From Solibacteraceae bacterium (lineage in GTDB: Bacteria > Acidobacteriota > Terriglobia > Bryobacterales > Bryobacteraceae): DNA of 64,000 bases. The stretch lies in NCBI GenBank assembly GCA_026984795.1, contig JALSRK010000045.1:1-64000 (forward strand). The letters are read 5' to 3'. Positions 17,258-25,136 of the stretch are shown piece by piece. The translations under genes were made by a program, and so were the position numbers. Under the pieces are notes generated by a model. The model saw only the letters and a list, made by a program, of their open reading frames with translations, was not told the DNA's origin and did no database searches. How positions within the stretch are numbered: position 1 is the first letter of the stretch; each line of letters opens with the position of its first letter.

Positions 17258-17263
17258 TACGAT
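17258..17263 (+). promoter_or_regulatory. -10 hexamer (TACGAT) 9 nt before a start codon
   Basis: TACGAT ends exactly 9 nt before ATG 17273. A transcript from it would begin within about 3 nt of the start codon (leaderless). No clear -35 is visible. The same spacing recurs at four other genes in this window. Confidence 0.45.
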
Positions 17264-17272
17264 GAAGCAGAG

Positions 17273-18130
17273 ATGAGATGGGTCGCGATTCTGATTCTGA
17301 CGGGGGCGGCGGTGGGTTCGATGGCGGCGGAGCGCTCCTACGTGGAGTCGATTCTCGAGTGGCGGCGTGAGCGCGAGGAGCGCCTGAAGGCCGACGACGG
17401 CTGGCTGACCATCACCGGGTTGTTCTGGCTGAAGGAGGGCGAGCAGACCGCCGGATCGGCGCCAGACAACGACATTGTGCTGCCGGCCCACTCGGCCCCG
17501 AGCCGCCTGGGAACGATCGAGCATCGGAAAGGGCGCACCGTCCTGCATTGGGCGGACCCGTCAAAAGGCCGTCTCGTGCTGAAACCTGACTCCACCGGCG
17601 ACCCGACAATGGTGACGATCGGTGATCTCACCTTCTGGATCATCCAGCGCGGCAAACGTTACGCTTTACGATTGCGTGACCGGCAAAGCCGCTTGCGGCG
17701 GGAGTTCACCGGCTGCCGCTGGTTCCCGGTGAAGCCCGAGTACCGCATCGAGGCGCGCTTCCTTCCTTTTTCGAAGCCTCGGAAGATTCGCGTTCCTTCG
17801 GTCGTCGGAATCCCTGAAGAGATGGAAAGTCCGGGCGAGGTCGAGTTTGCATTGCACGGCCGCACCATCCGGCTCCTCGCCATCTCGGCTGCGGAGTCGC
17901 TGTGGTTCATTTTTCGCGACGCCACCAGCGGGAAGTCCACGTACGGCGCCGCCCGGTTCCTCTATGCGGAGCGGCCGCGGGACGGGAAAGTGATCCTCGA
18001 TTTCAACAAAGCCTACAATCCGCCTTGCGCCTTCACCCCGTATGCGACCTGTCCGCTTCCCCCAAGGGAAAACCGCCTGAATGTGCCGATCGAAGCCGGC
18101 GAGTTGGCCCCAGCATCCGAAGCGCACTGA
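17273..18130 (+). CDS. DUF1684 family secreted protein
   Basis: A 285-residue protein with a signal peptide (MRWVAILILTGAAVGSMAA). The C-terminal DFNKAYNPPCAFTPYATCPL, followed by PPRENRLNVPIEAGE, is the signature of DUF1684, as are GLFWLKEGEQTAGS and the YVESILEWRREREERLK opening. The biochemical function of the family is not established. An alternative is that it is a membrane-anchored lipid- or redox-related protein, but nothing here decides. A -10-like hexamer 9 nt before the ATG suggests its own promoter, despite the short gap from the RraA-like gene. Confidence 0.85.
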   Translation: MRWVAILILTGAAVGSMAAERSYVESILEWRREREERLKADDGWLTITGLFWLKEGEQTAGSAPDNDIVLPAHSAPSRLGTIEHRKGRTVLHWADPSKGRLVLKPDSTGDPTMVTIGDLTFWIIQRGKRYALRLRDRQSRLRREFTGCRWFPVKPEYRIEARFLPFSKPRKIRVPSVVGIPEEMESPGEVEFALHGRTIRLLAISAAESLWFIFRDATSGKSTYGAARFLYAERPRDGKVILDFNKAYNPPCAFTPYATCPLPPRENRLNVPIEAGELAPASEAH

Positions 18131-18276
18131 GCCTTCCCCAGCCGCAGCACGGCGCGGCCCCGGCGGCCCGTCTGTTTCCGGCGCAGCCCTGGGGCGTGAA
18201 GGCCAGCGGCGGCCGGGGAAAGCCCGGTTTGGAGAAAGGGAACGACGACTCGGTCACCCGGAGGCCGGCGCGGCCG

Positions 18277-18621
18277 TCATTTCACATGGCATTTCTTGCA
18301 GTTGCCTTTGGTCGTGAACGAAGGACCGCCGGCGTGGTGGCATGCCCCGCAGGATGTCTTTTTGGCTTCCGCCGGTTTGTGCATGCCGGCCTTGAAGCCC
18401 AGGGGCGCCTTGGCGTCCTGCTGGAACAGTTTGTCGTGGCAAGTCTTGCAGTCGTTGTTGGCGCGCTTGATGTGGGCCGCATGGTTGAAGGTTACGTTGC
18501 CCATCTTGGTCTTGAAGACCAGCTTGTCGGGAGGCTGCTTTTGGGCTCCGGCCAATGACGCTGCGATGGCCAGGGCGATGACGATGCCGAACGTCAGGGG
18601 AACGGTAAGGTATTTCTTCAT
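18277..18621 (-). CDS. Triheme cytochrome c7-type protein
   Basis: A 114-residue periplasmic protein with a signal peptide (hydrophobic residues about 7-25, cleavage near LAGA/Q) and three CXXCH motifs: CKTCH, CGACH and CKKCH. Extra histidines in FNHAAH, GMH and CHH can act as sixth ligands, as in class III/c7 cytochromes. Such proteins carry electrons across the periplasm, as the PpcA group does in Geobacter. It lies directly downstream of the regulator at 18692-19297 on the same strand and next to the octaheme/Fe-S/NrfD operon, which could be its electron donor. AGAGGAG precedes the ATG. Confidence 0.9.
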   Translation of the reverse strand: MKKYLTVPLTFGIVIALAIAASLAGAQKQPPDKLVFKTKMGNVTFNHAAHIKRANNDCKTCHDKLFQQDAKAPLGFKAGMHKPAEAKKTSCGACHHAGGPSFTTKGNCKKCHVK

Positions 18622-18691
18622 AGGAATCTCCTCTTCGCAATCTGTCGAGTGTGCCTGTGTAGCTCCTTTGTTTTCTGTATGATAGACTGCG

Positions 18692-19297
18692 TCAGCGCAA
18701 GCCGTACTGCTTGAGCTTGAGATACAGGCTGGAGCGGTGGATCCCCAGAATGCGAGCTGCCTGGGACACGTTCCAACCTGCCTCTTTGAGCACGTGTTCG
18801 ATGTACAGTTTCTGGACTTCTTTCAACGACGGGAGGCGGCTCCGGTTCCGAAGGGCGGCCAGTAGCGGGCTGTCGTCCGATTCCTCCCGGGAGGGGTGGA
18901 AGGAGCGGCCGTTGGGCCTGGGTTCACGCGGCTCCGCCAGCGCCTTTTCCAGCCGCTCGACGACGTGTTCGGGCGCCACGGGTGACAAGACGAAGTCACG
19001 GACGCCTTGGCTGAGAGCGCGCTGGAGCGTTTTCTGAGAATCGCCGTTGCCGATGGCGATCACCGTGGTCTCGCGGTCCAACTGGCTCAGCCAGTTGCTC
19101 AGCCCCATGCCGTCCAGCCGCGGCATCCGAACGTCGATGACGACAGCGTCGGTGGGTTGGGAGCGAAGCTGCTCCAGGGCTTCCCGGGCGCTTCGGGAAA
19201 TCAGGACCGGCCGGCCTTGCCGCTCACCCCAGCTCTTGATTCCTTTCATGAGTTCCGGCTGTCGGCTGATCACCATGATCGGCGCCTGTGTGGCCAT
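18692..19297 (-). CDS. Fis-type regulator with degenerate receiver domain
   Basis: A 201-residue protein. ATG 19297 is preferred because AAGGAGG lies upstream; the open frame extends further but its N-terminus is not protein-like. Residues about 6-120 are a CheY-like receiver keeping the phospho-acceptor Asp (VVIDVRMPRLDG, D55). The acidic pair after the first strand is replaced by Ser-Arg (MVISRQPE) and the conserved Lys by Ser (VLSPVAP). Residues about 160-201 are a Fis-type HTH (GWNVSQAARILGIHRSSLYL). The sigma-54 AAA+ domain of NtrC is absent. It faces away from the octaheme operon across a 450-nt shared intergenic region and probably controls that operon and the triheme cytochrome. Confidence 0.85.
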   Translation of the reverse strand: MATQAPIMVISRQPELMKGIKSWGERQGRPVLISRSAREALEQLRSQPTDAVVIDVRMPRLDGMGLSNWLSQLDRETTVIAIGNGDSQKTLQRALSQGVRDFVLSPVAPEHVVERLEKALAEPREPRPNGRSFHPSREESDDSPLLAALRNRSRLPSLKEVQKLYIEHVLKEAGWNVSQAARILGIHRSSLYLKLKQYGLR

Positions 19298-19747
19298 TGG
19301 TCCGAGCCTCCTTCGCTGATCGATTCCGTGGGTTCCGGGGCAGTGGACACAAGAGGACCACCATCCCTTCAGACCTTTTGGTCCGCACTTGTCTTGCCAT
19401 TGTGCCCGCCAGGCGATTTGGTGCATAAGTAGTTTCTTTTCAATGCACTGTGACCCTCACAGCCGGCAGCGCCTCCGGCTGCGGATCCTCCGCCCGCGAA
19501 ATGTCGCTGCCGGGCCGCGAGAATCCGCGTTTCGAGTCTGAATATCAGCCTTATCCGGCCTCCCCCGGCCGCTCTCGCGCGGCGTGGCGCAGTACGGCCG
19601 AAGAAGCCGCCAGCCTTGACCTTTCCGTGACTTGCGGGGCCACAGGCGTCTGGCGGTACCGGCGATCCCGGAGAGTGGCCGGCAAATTGCCACCAACGCC
19701 GCGAATCCCGGACCGCGCCGTGCGGTGTGCGCCGGGACGAGGCGAAC
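19298..19747. other. Divergent regulatory region between regulator and octaheme operon
   Basis: A 450-nt gene-free stretch. Visible elements are an inverted repeat CTGTGA-CCC-TCACAG (19448-19462) and AGACC-TTTT-GGTCC (19371-19384), either of which could be an operator or small hairpin. AT-rich sequence at 19420-19445 (CATAAGTAGTTTCTTTTC) could hold a promoter. No open frame inside looks coding. Confidence 0.4.
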
Positions 19748-20488
19748 ATGCGACAGCAGGTAAGCCGGCTGACAGTTCTTTTCGTGATCCTGATCGGCGC
19801 TTTGGTTGCGGCGCGCATCTTCCTGGTGCCGGAAACCTTCGGGGAACTCGGCCATTTCCGCGCCGCCGCCATCGGTGACATTGCGGATCTGCAGGTGAAA
19901 TACGCGGGCCGGGCGGCGTGTGCGGAATGCCACACCGACGTGGAAGAGACCCGGCTTGCCGGCCGCCACGCGTCGGTCTCTTGCGAGGCTTGCCACGGCC
20001 CTGCCGCAGACCATGCCGAGGATCCGATGGCCCGCCAGCCGGAGAAACCGGTGGGCCGGGCGCTGTGTACTCTGTGTCACGGTTATGACCCATCGCGCCC
20101 GACGGGTTTCCCGCAGATCGACCCGGCGATTCACAACCCCTTGCAGCCTTGCACCGCCTGCCACCAGCCGCACGCGCCGGAACCCCCGGTCACCCCCGAG
20201 GGCTGCAGCGGCTGCCACGGACAGATCGCGCGCACCAAGGCGGTGTCGCACCATGCCTTACTGCCTTGCACGACGTGCCACACCGTGGAGGAAGAGCACA
20301 AGCTCAACCCCAGCGCCAGCCGGCCCACGAAACCCGCCGCGCGGAGCTTCTGTGGGAGGTGCCACGCGCCGGACGCCACCCCTCCGCCGGACATCATCCA
20401 ACAGGTTCCGCGCGTGGATCTCGCCACCCACGGCGGACACTACGTCTGCTGGCAATGCCATTACCCGCACTTTCCGGAGTTGCGATGA
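19748..20488 (+). CDS. Membrane-anchored octaheme cytochrome c (CbcS-like)
   Basis: A 246-residue protein with an uncleaved N-terminal membrane anchor (about residues 8-27) and eight CXXCH motifs: CAECH, CEACH, CTLCH, CTACH, CSGCH, CTTCH, CGRCH and CWQCH. ATG 19748 is preferred over GTG 19727 because GACGAGG precedes it. Its stop overlaps the next ATG (ATGA), so translation is coupled to the Fe-S protein and then NrfD. The order cytochrome / Fe-S / NrfD is that of the Geobacter Cbc4 (CbcSTU) quinol-cytochrome complexes. The likely role is to accept electrons from menaquinol via the Fe-S subunit and pass them to periplasmic cytochromes. Confidence 0.9.
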   Translation: MRQQVSRLTVLFVILIGALVAARIFLVPETFGELGHFRAAAIGDIADLQVKYAGRAACAECHTDVEETRLAGRHASVSCEACHGPAADHAEDPMARQPEKPVGRALCTLCHGYDPSRPTGFPQIDPAIHNPLQPCTACHQPHAPEPPVTPEGCSGCHGQIARTKAVSHHALLPCTTCHTVEEEHKLNPSASRPTKPAARSFCGRCHAPDATPPPDIIQQVPRVDLATHGGHYVCWQCHYPHFPELR

Positions 20489-21393
20489 AAGGACCAGAAT
20501 CCGAGACGATGCCAGACTCTCGGGCCACCGGCGGCGGCGCGAACCAGCCTGTTGACCGGCGGGAGTTCTTGTCCCGTTCGTTACCCGCCGGCTGGGTTCT
20601 GCTTGCCGCCTTCACCGGCTGCGGCGGCGAGCCGTCGGCCCCCGCCGGCGGCAGTGAAGCGTCAGCCCGCGAGGCCGGCTCCGCGCCGGACAGTGGCTCG
20701 CAAGCGCCTGCCTCCGAAGTGGAGACGTCGGCGGCCCGGGATCCCCTCGCCGGCTACGACCCCTCCCAGCACAAGTACGCGATGGCCATCGACGTGGATC
20801 GCTGCATCGGTTGCGGGCGCTGCGTGGAAGCGTGCAAGACCGAGAATGACGTGCCGCGAGAACCTTTCTATTTCCGCACGTGGATCGAGCGCTACGTCAT
20901 CCAGCGTAACGGCAACACCGTGGTGACGAGTCCGAACGGCGGCATCAGCGGGTTCCCGCCCGTCGAGGAGGCCGAGATCCTGCGCACGTTCTTCGTGCCC
21001 AAGCTCTGCAACCACTGCGATCATCCGCCCTGCGTCCAGGTCTGCCCCGTCGGGGCCACCTTCAAGACCGAGGACGGTGTGGTGCTGGTCGACCACGACT
21101 ATTGCATCGGATGCCGCTACTGCATCCAGGCCTGCCCTTACGGGGCCCGCTTCTTGCATCCGGTGACCCGCACGGCCGAGAAGTGCACCTTCTGTTATCA
21201 CCGCCTGGTGAAAGGGCTGGTACCCGCGTGCGTCGAGATGTGCCCCACACAGGCTCGCATCTTCGGGGAACTCAACGCCCGCAGCAGCCCGTTGGCGCGG
21301 TTCCAGCGGATGCACAAGATCCAGACGCTCAAGTCGCATCTCAATACCGAGCCGAAAGTCCTGTACGCGAACCTGGACGGGGAGGTCAGCTAG
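20485..21393 (+). CDS. Tat-exported four-cluster [4Fe-4S] ferredoxin subunit (CbcT/NrfC-like)
   Basis: A 302-residue protein. A twin-arginine motif (DRREFLSRSL) is followed by a hydrophobic stretch and Cys (LLAAFTGCGG), so it is probably a Tat-exported lipoprotein. After an Ala/Ser/Gly linker come four ferredoxin Cys groups: CIGCGRCVEAC, CNHCDHPPCVQVC, CIGCRYCIQAC and CTFC...CVEMC, as in NrfC/PhsB/DmsB. ATG 20485 overlaps the preceding stop. It would wire the NrfD quinol site to the octaheme cytochrome. No molybdopterin catalytic subunit is present, which argues for an electron-transfer complex, not a terminal reductase. Confidence 0.92.
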   Translation: MKGPESETMPDSRATGGGANQPVDRREFLSRSLPAGWVLLAAFTGCGGEPSAPAGGSEASAREAGSAPDSGSQAPASEVETSAARDPLAGYDPSQHKYAMAIDVDRCIGCGRCVEACKTENDVPREPFYFRTWIERYVIQRNGNTVVTSPNGGISGFPPVEEAEILRTFFVPKLCNHCDHPPCVQVCPVGATFKTEDGVVLVDHDYCIGCRYCIQACPYGARFLHPVTRTAEKCTFCYHRLVKGLVPACVEMCPTQARIFGELNARSSPLARFQRMHKIQTLKSHLNTEPKVLYANLDGEVS

Positions 21394-21395
21394 CC

Positions 21396-22631
21396 GTGGA
21401 ATCCCACATCCAAACCTTGATGGAAGTCCTGCAGCAGACCAAAGGCTACATCTACCCGAACGAGGTCGAGCTTCATTGGGGGTTGCTGGTCGTCGTCTAT
21501 CCCTACGTCACCGGCCTCGTGGCCGGAGCTTTCATACTGGCTTCGCTGGAGCGGGTTTTCAACGTGCGCGAAGTGCAGCCGACCTACCGCCTGTCGCTGC
21601 TCACGGCGCTCGCATTTCTCCTGGTCGCCCCACTGCCCCTGTTGGCCCACCTCGGGCACCCGGAACGATCCTTCGAGATCTTCCTCACGCCCAACTTGAA
21701 TTCGGCTATGGCCATGTTCGGTTTCGTCTATGCCTGGTATCTCGCCGTGGTCCTGCTGTTGGAGATCTGGTTCGACTATCGCAAGGACGCGGTCATCTGG
21801 TCGCGGCATGAAACCGGGTTCCGGCGACTGGTGCACCGTGTGTTCACTCTCGGCGCCAATGACCTCTCGGAGCATGCAGTGCGCTTCGACCGCAGCGCCG
21901 GCAAGTTCATCACCGTCATCGGCATTCCTTCGGCCTTCCTGCTGCACGGCTACGTCGGATTCATCTTCGGGTCCGTAAAGGCCAACCCGTGGTGGAGCAG
22001 CGTGCTCATCCCGGTGGTTTTCCTGTTCTCGGCGATGGTCTCGGGCATCGCTCTGATTCTGATCCTCTACATGCTGACGTCGTTGTTCCGGCGGATGGAG
22101 ATCGACATGCGATGTGCAGACAAGCTGGGGTCTTTCCTGTTCTACGCGTTGATCATCGACTTCTCGCTCGAAATGCTGGACTTCATCCACCGCCTTTACG
22201 AAGCCGAGGAGTCGATCGGGATTCTCTCCCAGATGATCTCCAGCCGCCTGTTCATCAGCCTCGTTGTGCTGCAGATCTTGCTCGGCACCGTCGTCCCATT
22301 GGTGTTGCTGGGCATCTTCAGCCCGGCGTTCCACACCCGCGCCTTCGTCCACGCCCCGGCCGAGCTCCGGCGCCTGATCTACTTCTGCGCCGCGATCTTG
22401 ATCGAGGTGGGCATCTTCAGCACCCGCTGGAACGTGGTCATCGGTGGTCAGATCTTTTCGAAGAGTCTGCGCGGCCTGACCGTCTACAAGGTGGAGCTGC
22501 TCGGTCTGGAAGGGTTGTTGACCTCGGTGTTCCTGCTGATTCTCCCCTTCGTCATTCTTTACGTCCTCGTGAAGTTCCTGCCCCCGTGGCCTGAGGCGGA
22601 AGCGGCGGCGCCCTCGGAACCGAACTCCTGA
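21396..22631 (+). CDS. NrfD/PsrC-family quinol-interacting membrane subunit (CbcU-like)
   Basis: A 411-residue polytopic protein with about nine or ten hydrophobic segments. Recognisable NrfD features are LHWGLLVVVYPYVTGLVAGA near the start and LLAHLGHPERSFEIFLTPNL. GTG 21396 is taken as the start, 2 nt after the preceding stop and about 11 nt after GGGGAGG; ATG 21420 is an alternative. NrfD proteins oxidise or reduce (mena)quinol at the periplasmic side. It completes the three-gene complex with the octaheme cytochrome and Fe-S protein. Confidence 0.92.
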   Translation: MESHIQTLMEVLQQTKGYIYPNEVELHWGLLVVVYPYVTGLVAGAFILASLERVFNVREVQPTYRLSLLTALAFLLVAPLPLLAHLGHPERSFEIFLTPNLNSAMAMFGFVYAWYLAVVLLLEIWFDYRKDAVIWSRHETGFRRLVHRVFTLGANDLSEHAVRFDRSAGKFITVIGIPSAFLLHGYVGFIFGSVKANPWWSSVLIPVVFLFSAMVSGIALILILYMLTSLFRRMEIDMRCADKLGSFLFYALIIDFSLEMLDFIHRLYEAEESIGILSQMISSRLFISLVVLQILLGTVVPLVLLGIFSPAFHTRAFVHAPAELRRLIYFCAAILIEVGIFSTRWNVVIGGQIFSKSLRGLTVYKVELLGLEGLLTSVFLLILPFVILYVLVKFLPPWPEAEAAAPSEPNS

Positions 22632-22649
22632 TCGCCGGAACCGGCGATC
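22630..22649 (+). terminator. Hairpin at the end of the NrfD gene
   Basis: GATCGCCGG (22630-22638) and CCGGCGATC (22641-22649) form a perfect nine-pair stem that overlaps the stop codon. There is no T-run after it, so it is a weak or Rho-assisted terminator, or an mRNA-stabilising hairpin. Confidence 0.4.
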
Positions 22650-23080
22650 GGCCCTCCAGGAAAACCTGCCTCCGGCAGTATGCACGGGGAAGGTGGGGCG
22701 ACCGTCTACGGCAGAAAGGGGAGCCGATGGCCGCGGGCCCCTCTCTTCAACCACCGGTGACGTTTCCGCTCCGGCGGGATCCAGTCGTCTGCTGAACCCG
22801 CGTTGCCCCCTTTCAGCCGGTTTCCGGGTGCGAATGGCGCATTTCGGGCGGTCACCGGCCGCTACAAGGCCGCCTCAGCGGGCGATTTTACCGCGCTCTT
22901 GGGAACATCGCCCGGCGCAGGCGCGTCGAAATGTTTTTGCTCTAATCTCTTGCACGGTGGTTGTCGATATGGTAAAAGCCCTGTTGTCCTTGCAGGACAG
23001 CGGGCGGCGGTCAAGGGGCGGCGCCAGCCGCGCGAAAAAGGTGAAACGTGTGGAATGGAAATTGCATCTCAATTGTGCTA
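22650..23080. other. Gene-free stretch between NrfD gene and dksA leader
   Basis: About 430 nt. An open frame (22693-23166) exists but has no domain, no ribosome-binding site and biased low-complexity content, so I do not call it. A small hairpin TGTCCT-TGC-AGGACA lies at 22984-22999. A weak promoter pair TGGAAA-N17-TAAGAT ends near 23083 and could start the dksA leader. Confidence 0.4.
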
Positions 23081-23086
23081 AGATCT

Positions 23087-23313
23087 TTGCACTTGGCGCC
23101 CAACTCAGGGGTGCGGCAGAGGGGCTGCCACCTGCTCACGCAGGAAACCTTAGCGACTGCGGCTAATGGAGCTGAAACCTTTTGCCTCTGGCGCCGTCTA
23201 TACTAAGGCGTACGGAATACGGACGCCACCGCCCGGCAGGCCACCGGCGGATTCAGAGAGACCGGCGGGCCCCGAGCGGCACTACTAGGAATAGCTGACC
23301 AGCTAGTCCTACT
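23087..23313 (+). ncRNA. Structured leader RNA upstream of dksA (unassigned)
   Basis: This stretch contains closely packed complementary segments: GGCGCC twice (23095-23100 and 23190-23195) that could close a multibranch loop; GGCAG/CTGCC (23115-23129); CCTGC-TCAC-GCAGG (23131-23144); GGCGT/ACGCC near 23207-23227; and a 13-base-pair hairpin with two mismatches (23284-23313), loop GACC, directly in front of the ribosome-binding site. It matches no riboswitch or small RNA I can recognise. It may be a cis-acting leader or an independent RNA. Confidence 0.4.
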
Positions 23314-23328
23314 GAAGGAGAAGTTGCC

Positions 23329-23706
23329 ATGACGAAAACGGAGCTGAAGAGATTCAGAAAGATACTAGAGGAAAAACAAGCTGAACTGGCACGAGTGCTC
23401 CGCAACCGCGAGGCCATCGCCATCGAGAAGAGTGCGGATGCGCTCGACGAGGTGCAGAACGCCGCCGAGCGCGAACTGGCGATCCGCAACCTGGACCGCG
23501 AGTCGAACCTGCTACGCCTTGTAAAACTGGCGTTGCGCCGGATGGACGAGGGCACCTATGGGACGTGTCTGCACTGTGAGGAAGAGATTAACCCTAAGCG
23601 GCTCAAGGCGGTACCGTGGACGCCTTACTGCATCACGTGTCAGGAACTGGCCGACCGCAGCGACAACGCCGAGTTCCTCGACGAGCTGATGATGAACGCC
23701 GCTTGA
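23329..23706 (+). CDS. dksA: DksA/TraR-family C4 zinc-finger transcription factor
   Basis: A 125-residue protein. An N-terminal coiled coil carries the tip motif ADALDEV (family DxxDxA; the final Ala is Val here). It is followed by a four-Cys zinc finger, CLHC...CITC with 17 intervening residues, as in DksA. DksA enters the RNA polymerase secondary channel and, with ppGpp, adjusts rRNA and biosynthetic promoters. AAGGAGAAG precedes the ATG. The upstream 240 nt are strongly structured, and a clear terminator follows. Confidence 0.9.
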   Translation: MTKTELKRFRKILEEKQAELARVLRNREAIAIEKSADALDEVQNAAERELAIRNLDRESNLLRLVKLALRRMDEGTYGTCLHCEEEINPKRLKAVPWTPYCITCQELADRSDNAEFLDELMMNAA

Positions 23707-23730
23707 GGCAGCTTCTCGGTAGGACTGTGC

Positions 23731-23767
23731 GGGCGCGGACTCAGCGGTCCGCGCCCTTCGTGTCTCC
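23731..23767 (+). terminator. Rho-independent terminator after dksA
   Basis: A perfect ten-base-pair stem GGGCGCGGAC (23731-23740) / GTCCGCGCCC (23747-23756), six-base loop, followed by TTCGTGTCT. It lies 25 nt after the dksA stop. Confidence 0.85.
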
Positions 23768-23786
23768 GGGCCCCACCTTCCCCCGT

Positions 23787-24488
23787 TTACAGGTCCGTTT
23801 CCATGGGTGGCAGGCGCTGCCGCTGTACCCGGATGCCGATGACGTTCCGCATTCGCCCCTTTTCACCACGGCATCCCCGGTAGGAAAAGAATTCCACCTG
23901 GCGGCACCGCGTGCAAAGGTTCGCCACATCGATCCTGTCCGGCGGCACCCCGGCTTCGAGGAGTTGTAACCGATTGGCTTCGATCAGGTCGAGGAGCACC
24001 TTGCCGGAGGGCGCCGGCCGCCGGAGCGATTCCCCAAAACAGCCTGCTACCTCCGGCCCCACTTCGTAACAGCACGGACCAATGCCCGGTCCGATGGCCG
24101 CCATCAGTTTCAAGGGGTCCGCTCTCCAGCTCCGGGCCAGACGCTCGATGGTTCTGCTTAGGATCCCGGCGGCCGTTCCCCGCCAGCCGGCGTGCACCGC
24201 GGCCACCGCCTTTACGTCGGGTGCCGCCAGCAGCACCGGGAAGCAGTCGGCGGTCCGGACGCCCAGGTACTGGCCTGGCTTTCGGGTGATCAGCGCGTCA
24301 GCTTCCCCCACGCACCCGTCGGCTTCTTCGACCGTCAGTACCCGCGCCGAGTGGACCTGGCGGAGGGTGGCCACCGGCCGGGTCTCCAGCCCTTGGGGAA
24401 AGCGCCGCGTGCCGAAGCCGTGCCGTACCCAGCCCAGCCCTTCGAGAAGGCTGCTGGCGTAAGAGCCGTCGCGGCGTTGGTAAAACAC
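23787..24488 (-). CDS. pgeF: Multicopper-type laccase-domain protein YfiH/PgeF (purine nucleoside phosphorylase)
   Basis: A 233-residue protein of the DUF152/YfiH family. Zinc-binding residues are visible in LRQVHSARVL, VRTADCFPVLL and AAVHAGWRGTAAGIL. Members cleave purine nucleosides, and PgeF edits peptidoglycan synthesis in Escherichia coli by removing mis-incorporated residues. The start lies 2 nt after the nuoB stop, so it is translated with nuoB. The pairing with an orphan nuoB is odd and probably not functional in itself. Confidence 0.9.
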   Translation of the reverse strand: MFYQRRDGSYASSLLEGLGWVRHGFGTRRFPQGLETRPVATLRQVHSARVLTVEEADGCVGEADALITRKPGQYLGVRTADCFPVLLAAPDVKAVAAVHAGWRGTAAGILSRTIERLARSWRADPLKLMAAIGPGIGPCCYEVGPEVAGCFGESLRRPAPSGKVLLDLIEANRLQLLEAGVPPDRIDVANLCTRCRQVEFFSYRGCRGEKGRMRNVIGIRVQRQRLPPMETDL

Positions 24489-24490
24489 GC

Positions 24491-25054
24491 TCAGGCAGGA
24501 TGGGGCACCTGGGCCACCATCACCCGCTTCTTGAAGTCCTCAAGCATGCTTTCATCCAGCCGGACCTCGGTCGGGCGGCGCACGAAGGTGGCCATGGCGT
24601 CGATCTTCTCCTGAAGCTTCAGGAGCCCGTAGAAGAGGTTCTCGGGCCGGGGCGGGCACCCGGCCACGTAGACGTCCACCGGAACGATCTTGTCCACTCC
24701 CTGCAGCACGCTGTAAGTGTTGAACGGCCCGCCGACGCTCGAGCAGGCGCCCATCGACATCACCCACTTCGGATCAGGCATCTGGTCGTAGATCCGCTTC
24801 AGCACCGGGGCCATCTTGAGCGTCACCGTCCCGGAGACGATCATCAGATCCGACTGCCGCGGGCTGGGACGGAACACTTCGGCGCCGAACCGCGCGATGT
24901 CGAAGCGCGCCGTCGAGGCGGTGATCATCTCGATGGCGCAGCATGCCAGGCCGAAGGTCAGCGGCCAGATCGATCCTTCCCGGGCCCAGTTGAAGACGTA
25001 GTCGACCGAGGTGGTCAGGACGTTCTCCTCGAACCGGTTGTACAGGATCGACAT
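24491..25054 (-). CDS. nuoB: NADH-quinone oxidoreductase subunit B (orphan)
   Basis: A 187-residue protein with the N2-cluster cysteines of NuoB: the CC pair in GLACCAIEM, one Cys in [10 protein letters not shown] and one in VAGCPPRPE. NuoB carries the last Fe-S centre before the quinone site in complex I. ATG 25054 gives the family start ([12 protein letters not shown]); the open frame continues upstream without homology. None of the other nuo genes is adjacent: neighbours are pgeF downstream and a divergent secreted protein upstream. Either the nuo genes are dispersed, or this is an extra copy. AGGAG lies 7 nt before the ATG. Confidence 0.93.
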   Translation of the reverse strand: MSILYNRFEENVLTTSVDYVFNWAREGSIWPLTFGLACCAIEMITASTARFDIARFGAEVFRPSPRQSDLMIVSGTVTLKMAPVLKRIYDQMPDPKWVMSMGACSSVGGPFNTYSVLQGVDKIVPVDVYVAGCPPRPENLFYGLLKLQEKIDAMATFVRRPTEVRLDESMLEDFKKRVMVAQVPHPA

Positions 25055-25121
25055 GACAGGCTCCTGATACGACGATTCTAGCATTCCGCCGGCTGGTTCC
25101 GCCGGGCTCGTCAGCCGGATG

Positions 25122-25127
25122 TACAAT
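25122..25127 (+). promoter_or_regulatory. -10 hexamer (TACAAT) 9 nt before a start codon
   Basis: TACAAT ends exactly 9 nt before ATG 25137, placing the transcript start 2-3 nt from the codon. No convincing -35 is seen. Confidence 0.45.
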
Positions 25128-25136
25128 CGGGGAGTG

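Noticed and set aside
19448-19462. CRP/FNR-like site CTGTGA-CCC-TCACAG
   Set aside because: The arms match TGTGA/TCACA but the spacer is 3 nt instead of 6, so it cannot be read as a normal CRP site. Kept only as an inverted repeat.
22693-23166. Open frame between the NrfD gene and dksA
   Set aside because: Runs into the structured dksA leader, lacks a ribosome-binding site and resembles no protein.
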